Part shown: positions 7,672-14,236 of the stretch, piece after piece
How positions within the stretch are numbered: the first letter of the stretch is position 1
How the letters are laid out: every line of letters starts with the position of its first letter
Assembly: GCA_003599595.1 (NCBI GenBank)
Contig: QZIP01000049.1
Location: 1-49,367, forward strand
Origin: Candidatus Parcubacteria bacterium
Lineage (GTDB): Bacteria > Patescibacteriota > Microgenomatia > Levybacterales > GWA1-39-11
Direction of reading: 5' to 3'
Length of the DNA stretch: 49,367 nt
The notes under the pieces: generated by a model
Told to the model about the DNA's origin: nothing
Database searches by the model: none
What the model saw: only the letters and a program-made list of their open reading frames with translations
Position numbers and translations under genes: made by a program

Positions 7672-7919
7672 AATGGGCTGAAGAGTTTGCTTTAGACATT
7701 AAACATTCTATGGATCGTCCATGGAAAATGGGAATAATTGTTCCCAATCCAGATTATCCTCCAGAAGTACCAGCTTCTTGTTGTTCATTTTCACCTTCTC
7801 TTAAAATGAAGAGATATACTTGTAACAATAATAAAGATTATTTATATCTTGGACAATGTGAGAAGTGTGAAGCAATCAGTTTTGCATATGCTGAGGCTGC
7901 TGTTTCTCTCACCAAATGA
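7647..7919 (+). CDS. small Cys-rich protein, paralog A
   Basis: This 90-residue protein is homologous to the next gene. Both have Y-[ND]-L-V-x-W-A-E near the N-terminus, a Pro-rich middle with a C/S/P cluster, an RYT-x-NxxxY-YLGQC block, and a final Cys pair (GQCEKC here). The four to five cysteines suggest a zinc ribbon. Function unknown. The pair looks like a tandem gene duplication that has diverged. Confidence 0.62.
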   Translation: MEPAYNLVKWAEEFALDIKHSMDRPWKMGIIVPNPDYPPEVPASCCSFSPSLKMKRYTCNNNKDYLYLGQCEKCEAISFAYAEAAVSLTK

Positions 7920-7926
7920 GGATTAT

Positions 7927-8223
7927 ATGGAAAATGTTACAATTAAAATTCAACCAAATTATGATCTGGTTGAATGGGCAGAAAAATCTGCTGTTGCTAT
8001 TGCCTATCCTAAAGATAGGGCATGGTATTTTGTGGATTGTCATCCTCCAAATGGACAACCAATAAATTGGGATTGTACTTGTTATTGTTCAAGCCATTCA
8101 AATGTTCGTTTAAGACGTTATACAACTCAAAACGAACAGAATTACTGTTACTTAGGTCAATGTAGAAGTTGTCAGAAGATATTTTGGAATTACACTAAAA
8201 CGGAGGAACAGATTAATGGATAG
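7927..8223 (+). CDS. small Cys-rich protein, paralog B
   Basis: The start is ATG 7927, preceded by GAGGATT. The in-frame start at 7849 lies inside the preceding paralog. The 98-residue product repeats the layout of its neighbour: YDLVEWAEKSA, a Pro/Cys middle, LRRYTTQNEQNYCYLGQC, then the final Cys pair GQCRSC. Probably a zinc-ribbon protein. Its stop overlaps the next gene. Confidence 0.62.
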   Translation: MENVTIKIQPNYDLVEWAEKSAVAIAYPKDRAWYFVDCHPPNGQPINWDCTCYCSSHSNVRLRRYTTQNEQNYCYLGQCRSCQKIFWNYTKTEEQING

Positions 8224-8479
8224 TTATTGTGAAATTTGTTGTGAAGATGTCAATATTTTAAGTCATTACCACTGTTATAACTGTGGTGAAGAATGTTCCG
8301 TTATGGGACATTTGGGAAATGAGGGTTACTATTGTAAAAGAAAGGAATCTTATTTAGCTGTAGGCACTAGGAAGATATTTGACATAGAGGAAGAAGAATT
8401 GTTTGGACACCCAGAATGTGATTGTGATGAAGAAGAAAATGAAAATGAATATGATTGGGAATCTGATTCAGATGAGTGA
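8216..8479 (+). CDS. acidic zinc-finger-like protein
   Basis: This 87-residue protein has CEICCED, HYHCYNCGEEC and YYCKR in the first 42 residues, enough Cys and His for one or two zinc knuckles. The last 20 residues are almost all D, E, N and S. Such a combination suits a protein-protein adaptor, but the family is not recognised. Confidence 0.58.
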   Translation: MDSYCEICCEDVNILSHYHCYNCGEECSVMGHLGNEGYYCKRKESYLAVGTRKIFDIEEEELFGHPECDCDEEENENEYDWESDSDE

Positions 8480-8657
8480 AGATAGAATATTTTTAGTTTT
8501 GATTTTATTAGCTGCGTTAAATATGGTATTAAACTGGGGATATACATTTCATTGTATTATGGAATGGTTTTTAGGATGGTTGGACAAGGAGTCTGTAAAT
8601 AAAAAACATGAACAATTGAGAGAGCAATGGCTACAGCAAGAGAGATTGAACAATTGA
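8472..8657 (+). CDS. small one-span membrane protein
   Basis: The start is ATG 8472, overlapping the previous TGA; upstream in-frame starts lie inside the previous gene. The 61-residue product has a hydrophobic segment (about residues 7-35) and a charged, helical C-terminus ending QEQ-rich. Unrecognised. Confidence 0.52.
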   Translation: MSEDRIFLVLILLAALNMVLNWGYTFHCIMEWFLGWLDKESVNKKHEQLREQWLQQERLNN

Positions 8658-8869
8658 TTGAAATTGCTATTGAAAACAAAAGATATGAAGACGATAATCC
8701 AGAGGTAGGAGCAGATTTCTTTCAGGAGGATAGATTGGTTGAAAATGCCAGACTAGAACTTCATGTAATGATTACAAAAGAACAAAGAGAATATGCTAAA
8801 CAACAATTACAAAATGCTCCTAAAAGATTAATGAGTCCACCAGCTGGTTTTGATAGATATAGAGGGTAA
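8627..8869 (+). CDS. small helical protein
   Basis: This 80-residue soluble protein is rich in E, R, Q and A, consistent with two or three helices. The C-terminus is Pro- and Gly-containing (SPPAGFDRYRG). It overlaps the preceding membrane gene by 31 bases. Unrecognised. Confidence 0.55.
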   Translation: MATAREIEQLIEIAIENKRYEDDNPEVGADFFQEDRLVENARLELHVMITKEQREYAKQQLQNAPKRLMSPPAGFDRYRG

Positions 8870-8870
8870 A

Positions 8871-9185
8871 ATGAATAGAATTCCACTTCCACCAGAAGGT
8901 CGTATGACTAGAGATTCGGTTGATTTCACCAAACAAAATCCATTATATAGGTGGTATCACCGCAGGTATGAATTTAAGCCAATTCCAAGTGAATATGAAA
9001 TCAATTTTGAAGAGTATAAAAAAAGAGTGTGTGAAAGAAAATATGAACCATATAATCCAATGTATAGAGGTTTGCAAGTCTTAGAACAAGATCATACAAT
9101 TAAAAGATCAAAAACTAGTGTAGAATATTGGGTTTATGGGAATACAGCGGAGAATCCATTATACAGGAAAGTTCAAACATGGTAG
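8871..9185 (+). CDS. unidentified basic protein
   Basis: The start is ATG 8871; an in-frame TTG at 8850 is less likely. The 104-residue product is rich in Y, R, K and P. It has two NPLYR repeats, near residues 24 and 95, and no recognisable fold. The stop overlaps the next start region. Confidence 0.55.
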   Translation: MNRIPLPPEGRMTRDSVDFTKQNPLYRWYHRRYEFKPIPSEYEINFEEYKKRVCERKYEPYNPMYRGLQVLEQDHTIKRSKTSVEYWVYGNTAENPLYRKVQTW

Positions 9186-9550
9186 AAGAAGAGAAACTTG
9201 AATGGCAGTTTCCGACATATTTGTTGTTCATAGTAACAACGGCTTGGGCACATCAAAATTTAGATTTAATAAAAGAACATTGGAATCAAGTTAGAGAATA
9301 TTGTAAAACAGAAGAGAAAGTGGAACAACCAAAAGAAAATCCCACAGTAGCGGTTGAAAACACAAAACAAAAACCACCTGTAATAAACCATTCATATTAC
9401 ATACCACCTGTTCATATCGTTCAAACACCTCAACAAGTTTACTATACTTCTAGTTTTAGAGTCCAGCCGTTTCCAGTAGTGAGAAGAAACGCAATAATTG
9501 TAAATTCTTCTTTTAGAAATAGAAATAATAGAGGTATTTTTAGGAGATAA
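9179..9550 (+). CDS. unidentified protein with low-complexity C-terminus
   Basis: The start is ATG 9179 inside the end of the previous gene. The 123-residue product has one aromatic or hydrophobic segment (about residues 11-25). A K/E/P/Q-rich linker follows, then an aromatic, Pro-, Val- and Asn/Arg-rich tail (NRNNRGIFRR) that looks disordered. Function unknown. Confidence 0.52.
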   Translation: MVEEEKLEWQFPTYLLFIVTTAWAHQNLDLIKEHWNQVREYCKTEEKVEQPKENPTVAVENTKQKPPVINHSYYIPPVHIVQTPQQVYYTSSFRVQPFPVVRRNAIIVNSSFRNRNNRGIFRR

Positions 9551-9551
9551 T

Positions 9552-9902
9552 ATGGAAAGAACTGAGTGTAATCTTGAAACATATATGCGTTTCCTAATGG
9601 AAACCATAAATCCAAACAATGAATTTACACCGAGTGTTTATTGGAATAAAAATGGAGATCAAATTGAAGTTTGGTGGAAACGTGATAGTTACTATGCAGA
9701 GAACTTTTATGGAAAAGAATATCCATTAGGAGCTAAGTACATTTCTCAAGAAACTGGTGAAGTGATTGGTGTTTGTATATATGGAATAGAAAATTTATTA
9801 TTCAAAGATAATATGTTAAGTAGGGAACCAGAAAGACAGATGATGGATGCTAAGTTTGCCGAATGGGCAGCAAAACAGGAGAATGTTAATGAGACATCCT
9901 AA
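9552..9902 (+). CDS. unidentified protein
   Basis: This 116-residue protein begins right after the previous stop. It is rich in aromatic residues and charged residues, with a central β-rich region (QIEVWWKRDSYYAENFYGKE). There is no recognised motif. It overlaps the next gene by 14 bases. Confidence 0.58.
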   Translation: MERTECNLETYMRFLMETINPNNEFTPSVYWNKNGDQIEVWWKRDSYYAENFYGKEYPLGAKYISQETGEVIGVCIYGIENLLFKDNMLSREPERQMMDAKFAEWAAKQENVNETS

Positions 9903-10194
9903 TTGTACATGTCCTTATAGTGGGCCTGTCCGTACTGGGGACCACTATGCATGTCCATTTCATAAAACTTATGATGCTATAATTAATGGTCAACATGTAA
10001 AAGTACTGCCATATGCTCAGACGGTTGAATCTGAAATGACTAGGATGAAACAGTTATTGGCTAAATGTCTATGGGAGTTACGTCAGCATAATGCTGAATA
10101 TGCTCACATCACCAAGGAGGATTTCCTACGTGAATTAGAGCAATATTGCACCGATGCTGACAAAGATAAAAGCCAAGAACTTCCAAAGCCTTGA
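9889..10194 (+). CDS. small zinc-binding protein
   Basis: The start is ATG 9889, with AGGAGA six bases upstream; an in-frame ATG at 9883 is also possible. The 102-residue product begins MRHPNCTCPYSGP and continues GDHYACPFHK, placing Cys and His residues (C6, C8, C24, H27) as a likely zinc site. A helical C-terminal half follows. It overlaps the Rad50-like N-lobe gene by 41 bases, so the two are probably translated together. Confidence 0.6.
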   Translation: MRHPNCTCPYSGPVRTGDHYACPFHKTYDAIINGQHVKVLPYAQTVESEMTRMKQLLAKCLWELRQHNAEYAHITKEDFLRELEQYCTDADKDKSQELPKP

Positions 10195-11068
10195 AGAAAT
10201 AGAAGTTGATCTAAATCATCCAGTTACAGTATTTTGTGGAAAAACAGGTTCAGGTAAAAGTAGCTTGTTACGAGCTCTTAGATGGATTGTTTTAAATCTG
10301 CAACCACAAAAAGTAAACTTTGTTAAACGTGGTAAAAAAACATTTGCTGTTGAGTTAGAAGTTGATGGAAATCTAATCAATAGAACCAAACCAGATAATG
10401 TGTATAGATTAAATGGATCTGAATACAAAGCGTTTGGTACTAAAATTCCAGAAGATATTGATAAGATACTAAATGTTGACAAACTCAACTTTTCTCATCA
10501 ATTAGATGGTCCTTTTTGGTTTGATTTGAGTCCTGGTCAAGTAAGCAAAGAACTTAATTCAATCATAAATTTGGAAGTGATAGATTCCTCGTTATCTAAA
10601 GCTAAATCGTCTATCACTTCTTCTAAAAAAGAATCTGAGGTATGTCAAAATAGATTGAAGGAAGCCAAGGCTAAAAAAAAGAGTCTGTTATGGGTGAAAG
10701 AACTCAATATTGATTTGAAAAAGTTAGAGGAGATGAAAAGTGAAATTATGGAACTTAGTGTACAAGCCTCTAGGATATCTGAATTAATAAAAGCCGGGGC
10801 TAACGCCGCTATTAAAGTTCAGACGCTTTCGCAAGCCTTCCTAGACTGCGAGGAAGCCCTCTCAAAATACCCCTTAGACCTAATTAATAAGGTTAAGAAG
10901 CTTCAATCATTATTACAAGAGTCTGAAGCAGCTAAAAAGAGGTTAGATGAGGCTGAAAAATCTGAAAAGGAAGCCCAATCTAAACTAGATGAAATTAAAG
11001 GTGTATCATGTCCAACTTGTGGAAAAGAGATGAATTCTGATGAATACGACAATCACGAAGAAGAATAA
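10154..11068 (+). CDS. SMC/Rad50-like ATPase, N-terminal lobe (split gene)
   Basis: This 304-residue protein is the N-terminal half of an SMC/Rad50/SbcC-type ATPase. It starts with the characteristic MLTKIKAKNFQSLEEIEVDL strand pattern and a Walker A GKTGSGKSS at residues 29-37. A coiled coil runs over about residues 145-280, and a zinc-hook-like CPTC lies at 286-289, 15 residues from the end. Signature motif and Walker B are absent. They are supplied by a separate gene at 13634-14236. In normal Rad50/SbcC/gp46 the chain continues through the hook into the second lobe; here it stops. The complex would act with the Mre11-like nuclease encoded between the halves, in DNA end processing. Confidence 0.87.
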   Translation: MLTKIKAKNFQSLEEIEVDLNHPVTVFCGKTGSGKSSLLRALRWIVLNLQPQKVNFVKRGKKTFAVELEVDGNLINRTKPDNVYRLNGSEYKAFGTKIPEDIDKILNVDKLNFSHQLDGPFWFDLSPGQVSKELNSIINLEVIDSSLSKAKSSITSSKKESEVCQNRLKEAKAKKKSLLWVKELNIDLKKLEEMKSEIMELSVQASRISELIKAGANAAIKVQTLSQAFLDCEEALSKYPLDLINKVKKLQSLLQESEAAKKRLDEAEKSEKEAQSKLDEIKGVSCPTCGKEMNSDEYDNHEEE

Positions 11069-11072
11069 GCAA

Positions 11073-11348
11073 ATGGTGTATGCAGATTTCAATAATTTAG
11101 ATGAAAAGCCAAATTGGATTCGTCTCAATTGTCTTGGAACAATTCGAGATATGAAAAGTTGGAGAATCATTCCAGAAGAAGGTAGACCAATTACGTTTTA
11201 TACAGATGATATGGATGATGACAAAAACACAGATAATATTTTAATTGAAGGAAAATTCCATTACAATTCTAAATCTAAACAATGGGTAGCCATTTTAGAT
11301 TGGGACACCTTGAGGCATGAAAGCGATGAACAACGAAAATCAAAATAA
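11073..11348 (+). CDS. unidentified small protein
   Basis: The start is placed at ATG 11073, four bases after the preceding TAA. An in-frame ATG at 11040 inside the preceding gene is the alternative. The 91-residue product is β-rich with W, Y and D/E residues (WIRLNCLG, WVAILDWDTLR), resembling a small OB-like or single-domain fold. Its place within the recombination module hints at a DNA-metabolism role, but nothing proves it. Confidence 0.55.
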   Translation: MVYADFNNLDEKPNWIRLNCLGTIRDMKSWRIIPEEGRPITFYTDDMDDDKNTDNILIEGKFHYNSKSKQWVAILDWDTLRHESDEQRKSK

Positions 11349-11460
11349 TGATCTTTTTACGGCCATAGCTTATTTATTAGCTGTTGCTATTTTCTTATTT
11401 GTAATGTTTTTCATAGTAGTTCCGTCATTGACTACTGGTCTTATGCCACTTGTTAGATAA
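11326..11460 (+). CDS. one-span membrane microprotein
   Basis: A 44-residue frame from ATG 11326 to TAA 11458-11460. Polar N-terminus (NNENQNND), then a continuous hydrophobic segment (about residues 10-33). The stop overlaps the start of the nuclease gene (TAATG). Unrecognised. Confidence 0.5.
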   Translation: MNNENQNNDLFTAIAYLLAVAIFLFVMFFIVVPSLTTGLMPLVR

Positions 11461-12752
11461 TGTCAAAACTTAAAATTTTTGTATTTGGTAGTAATCGGGA
11501 AGGAAGGCACGGTAAAGGTGCAGCACTTACAGCACGAAACCATCATGGAGCTATTTATGGTCAAGCAGAAGGAATCCAGGGAAATTCTTATGCAATTATT
11601 ACAAAAGAACTTAGAAAAGAATTTCCTCCAATTACATTGGAAGAAGTTAAACGTGGAGTGGATTCCTTCCTGGATTTCGCCAGGATACGACAAGACTGCG
11701 ATTTTGAAGTCTCTCCAATAGGATGCGGGTTAGCTGGTTTTATTCCAGAGCAGATAGCTCCTTTATTTGTCAAAAAAACTCCAAACGTACATCTTCCTCC
11801 AGAGTTTACTAAAATCATAAATGATGATCCAATTATTGCTATTACCACAAATGATTGGCATTTATGGCCTACTCCTCCTAGATTCAGAAGTTCAGAAAAA
11901 GACTGGCTTAATGTAATGGCCGGTTATCTTGAACAAATTACAAATCTACTTCCTTCAGCACCTTCTGGAGTTCCAGTTGTAATGGCTGGGGATATGTTTG
12001 ATAGATTTGATCCACCTGCTTCTTTTATTTCATGGTGTATGGATCACATACCAGAATGTTATGTTGTGGCTGGACAGCATGATCTTCCATATCATAGATT
12101 AGAAGACATTGATAAATCTGCGTTAGGAGTTATGATTAAGTTGGGGAGATGTAAGTTACTTAGTTCAAGATCACCTCAACCAGTTTACCATAATAACTTG
12201 GTTCTACATGGTTTTTCATGGAATCAAGAAGTTAGACCATTAAAAAGAGAAGATAATGATAAGAGAATTCATTTGGCTGTTATACATGCATATATTTGGA
12301 CAAAAAATACCTGTTATCCAGGAGCGTCGGAAGAGAGTCGGCTGGCAGCGTGGCAGAAGAAGTTAAAAGGTTATGATGCAGCTGTGTTTGGTGATAATCA
12401 CAAATCGTTTTTCATAACCAAAAAGGGACCATGTCCCATTTTAAATACTGGAAGTTTTATGGTCCGTAAATCAGACGAACGCGGACATAAACCATCAGTA
12501 GGTATTCTTCATGAAAGCGGTAAGTTGACACGTCATTATTTAGATATCTCAAAAGACAATTATTTTGATCCTTTAGAAGGAATGGAAAGTACACTTAGAG
12601 GTGAATCAGATGAATATGCTAGAGAAGCAATTGCTGAATTAGAAGCTTTAGGTGATCTAGGTCTTGACTTCAAATCATCTGTAAACCAATGGGCAGAAGT
12701 TCATAAAGTAAGAGATTCTGTTAGAAAGTTGTTGTTGGAGATGATGGAATGA
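11460..12752 (+). CDS. macro-like domain fused to Mre11/SbcD-like nuclease
   Basis: This 430-residue protein has two parts. Residues 1-120 (KIFVFGSNREGRHGKGAA... GNSYAI... SPIGCGLAGF) resemble the small 'phage-type A1S_2505-like' macro-fold domain. Residues about 124-400 are a calcineurin-type metallophosphatase. The metal-binding residues are D132/H134 (NDWHL), GDMFD at 177-181, GQHD at 205-208, the HAY His276, and GDNH at 311-314 in place of the usual GHxH. This is the nuclease partner of SMC/Rad50-like proteins, and its gene lies between the two halves of that ATPase. The order of domains and the single frame are directly visible. What the macro-like part binds is unknown; ADP-ribose or another nucleotide is possible from the fold. 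Confidence 0.83.
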   Translation: MSKLKIFVFGSNREGRHGKGAALTARNHHGAIYGQAEGIQGNSYAIITKELRKEFPPITLEEVKRGVDSFLDFARIRQDCDFEVSPIGCGLAGFIPEQIAPLFVKKTPNVHLPPEFTKIINDDPIIAITTNDWHLWPTPPRFRSSEKDWLNVMAGYLEQITNLLPSAPSGVPVVMAGDMFDRFDPPASFISWCMDHIPECYVVAGQHDLPYHRLEDIDKSALGVMIKLGRCKLLSSRSPQPVYHNNLVLHGFSWNQEVRPLKREDNDKRIHLAVIHAYIWTKNTCYPGASEESRLAAWQKKLKGYDAAVFGDNHKSFFITKKGPCPILNTGSFMVRKSDERGHKPSVGILHESGKLTRHYLDISKDNYFDPLEGMESTLRGESDEYAREAIAELEALGDLGLDFKSSVNQWAEVHKVRDSVRKLLLEMME

Positions 12753-13000
12753 TCACGTTAGATAAATACCAAGAATTGGTAAGATTGAGAGATAATTTAA
12801 GAAGAAAGAAAGATCAGGCTCAAGGTGCATACGACCAAATTATCTCTAGATTCAAATCTGAGTGCGATGCTGAAACAGCAGAAGAAGCTCAAGCAAAAGT
12901 AGATAAAATCAATAAGAAAATAGAAGTTAAAATGCCTGTATTTGAAACAGCTGAAAAGGCTTTTTGGGATAAATGGGGCGAAACATTGGAGAAAATGTAA
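12749..13000 (+). CDS. small coiled-coil protein in the recombination module
   Basis: This 83-residue protein is almost entirely charged helix (LRDNLRRKKDQAQGAYDQI... AEEAQAKVDKINKKIEVK), predicted coiled coil. It begins inside the stop of the nuclease gene (ATGA). The Rad50-like N lobe has about 135 residues of coil and the C lobe only about 65, so this protein could pair with the unmatched part. That idea is inference. No family recognised. Confidence 0.6.
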   Translation: MITLDKYQELVRLRDNLRRKKDQAQGAYDQIISRFKSECDAETAEEAQAKVDKINKKIEVKMPVFETAEKAFWDKWGETLEKM

Positions 13001-13203
13001 TGGATAAGTTATATGAAATATGGTATGTAGGGTATACATCTTACCCTATGTTGAAAACAATTACAGTTACTAATTATCAAAGAAATCAACTGATTTCTAC
13101 AAACAGAGATAAATTACAAGATGAATGTGATTATCTAAATCACATATGTGATGCAGATGAATATTATGAAATAAGAGAAGTGAACACAAATGAAAGAGTT
13201 TAA
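13000..13203 (+). CDS. small unidentified protein
   Basis: The start is ATG 13000, overlapping the previous TAA (TAATG). The 67-residue product starts MDKLYEIWYVGYTSYP, has an N-terminal β-rich half and an acidic, Cys-containing middle. Unrecognised. Confidence 0.55.
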   Translation: MDKLYEIWYVGYTSYPMLKTITVTNYQRNQLISTNRDKLQDECDYLNHICDADEYYEIREVNTNERV

Positions 13204-13303
13204 AGCTGCTGTTATTTTCATACTTGTTGTATGCATTATTATCAATTTGATAATTGGTTTTTGTGTTGGTACGTTCCAGCTTTGGAAATGGATTTTAGGA
13301 TAA
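13190..13303 (+). CDS. one-span membrane microprotein
   Basis: A 37-residue frame from ATG 13190 to TAA 13301-13303. Nearly all of residues 6-28 is hydrophobic, with a short FQLWKWILG tail. It overlaps the end of the preceding gene. Unrecognised. Confidence 0.5.
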   Translation: MKEFKAAVIFILVVCIIINLIIGFCVGTFQLWKWILG

Positions 13304-13313
13304 AGGAGAAAAG

Positions 13314-13631
13314 ATGAAGGATTTGATTATTGTTTCAGTGCTAACATTTATTTCAATAACAATAAATATCATATTGAATTCTAAAATTGCATCCTTAAAG
13401 AAACAACTAGCCAAGGCCAAAGAACCAGTTCAAAAAGTAGCACATAGACTTCCTACTCCTGATATTGATTTAATTAGAGAGAACCGCAGATTAGCTTGTT
13501 TGGTTCCACGAATGGAAAAGGAACTTAAATTTTGGAAACAAGAAGCACAAAGATGGATGCCACGTCAATATAGTAATTCATATATAGAATCTGAAATTAC
13601 CCTTGCTGAAGCTATTTCTTGGATTAGATAA
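13314..13631 (+). CDS. membrane-anchored coiled-coil protein
   Basis: This 105-residue protein has an N-terminal hydrophobic segment (residues 3-22) followed by helical, charged sequence (KIASLKKQLAKAKE, RENRRLACLVPRMEKELKFW). The layout resembles a phage spanin or i-spanin, with N-terminal membrane anchor and periplasmic coiled coil. It lies in a recombination module and has no lysis neighbours, so this is only a possibility. A good AAGGAG lies eight bases before the start. Confidence 0.6.
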   Translation: MKDLIIVSVLTFISITINIILNSKIASLKKQLAKAKEPVQKVAHRLPTPDIDLIRENRRLACLVPRMEKELKFWKQEAQRWMPRQYSNSYIESEITLAEAISWIR

Positions 13632-13633
13632 TA

Positions 13634-14236
13634 ATGTTGGATCTTTCCCAAATACGTCAGAAAACGAACAAATTACTTCATGAACGTGAATTTGCAGCCA
13701 AGCAAGTAGAACTAGAAAAAGCAGCTTTAGAAAAGATTGAAAACAAACTGAAGGATCTCACAGAAGTTCAAGAGATTCTTCAACTTCACGCAGAAGCTGT
13801 TCAGAATAGAGCACAAAAACAAATCTCTTCAATTGCTACTCAAAGTCTTAAACATGTATATGGACCAAATGTAGAATTTAGAATTGAATTCAAGCGTTCT
13901 AAAGGTAAAACAGAAGCAGAATTGAAATTCATAAAAGATGGTCAAGAGTTTGATCCCAAAGAAGAAACAGGTGGTGGAGAATTAGATGTAGCTTCTTTGG
14001 CTCTTAGAATGTCTTGTTTGATGTTATCCAGACCAAGACTTCGTAGATTAATAGTTGCTGATGAGCCGTTTAGAAATATCAATGGTGAAGAATATCAACA
14101 AAGAGCTGGAAATTTAATTCAGCTCCTTGCTGAAGAAATGAAAGTACAATTTGTTGTTGTTTCGGACGACGAATGGCTTAAAGTGGGTAATGTAATTGAT
14201 ATGTCAACATTGAAGAATAAGAAATTACATCAGTAG
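13634..14236 (+). CDS. SMC/Rad50-like ATPase, C-terminal lobe (split gene)
   Basis: This 200-residue protein is the C-terminal half of an SMC/Rad50-like ATPase. Residues 1-65 are coiled coil. The head follows, with the ABC-type signature region ETGGGELDVASLALR (about 111-125), Walker B RRLIVADEP (137-145), and a D-loop-like FRNIN. No Walker A is present; it is on the N-lobe protein encoded at 10154. The two lobes must associate to form the ATPase sites. The last codons overlap the convergent release-factor gene by 12 bases. Confidence 0.87.
   Translation: MLDLSQIRQKTNKLLHEREFAAKQVELEKAALEKIENKLKDLTEVQEILQLHAEAVQNRAQKQISSIATQSLKHVYGPNVEFRIEFKRSKGKTEAELKFIKDGQEFDPKEETGGGELDVASLALRMSCLMLSRPRLRRLIVADEPFRNINGEEYQQRAGNLIQLLAEEMKVQFVVVSDDEWLKVGNVIDMSTLKNKKLHQ

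Noticed and set aside
14236-14236. Bidirectional terminator at the meeting point of the two transcription units
   Set aside because: The two genes overlap by 12 bases and I see no stem with T run around 14,200-14,280.
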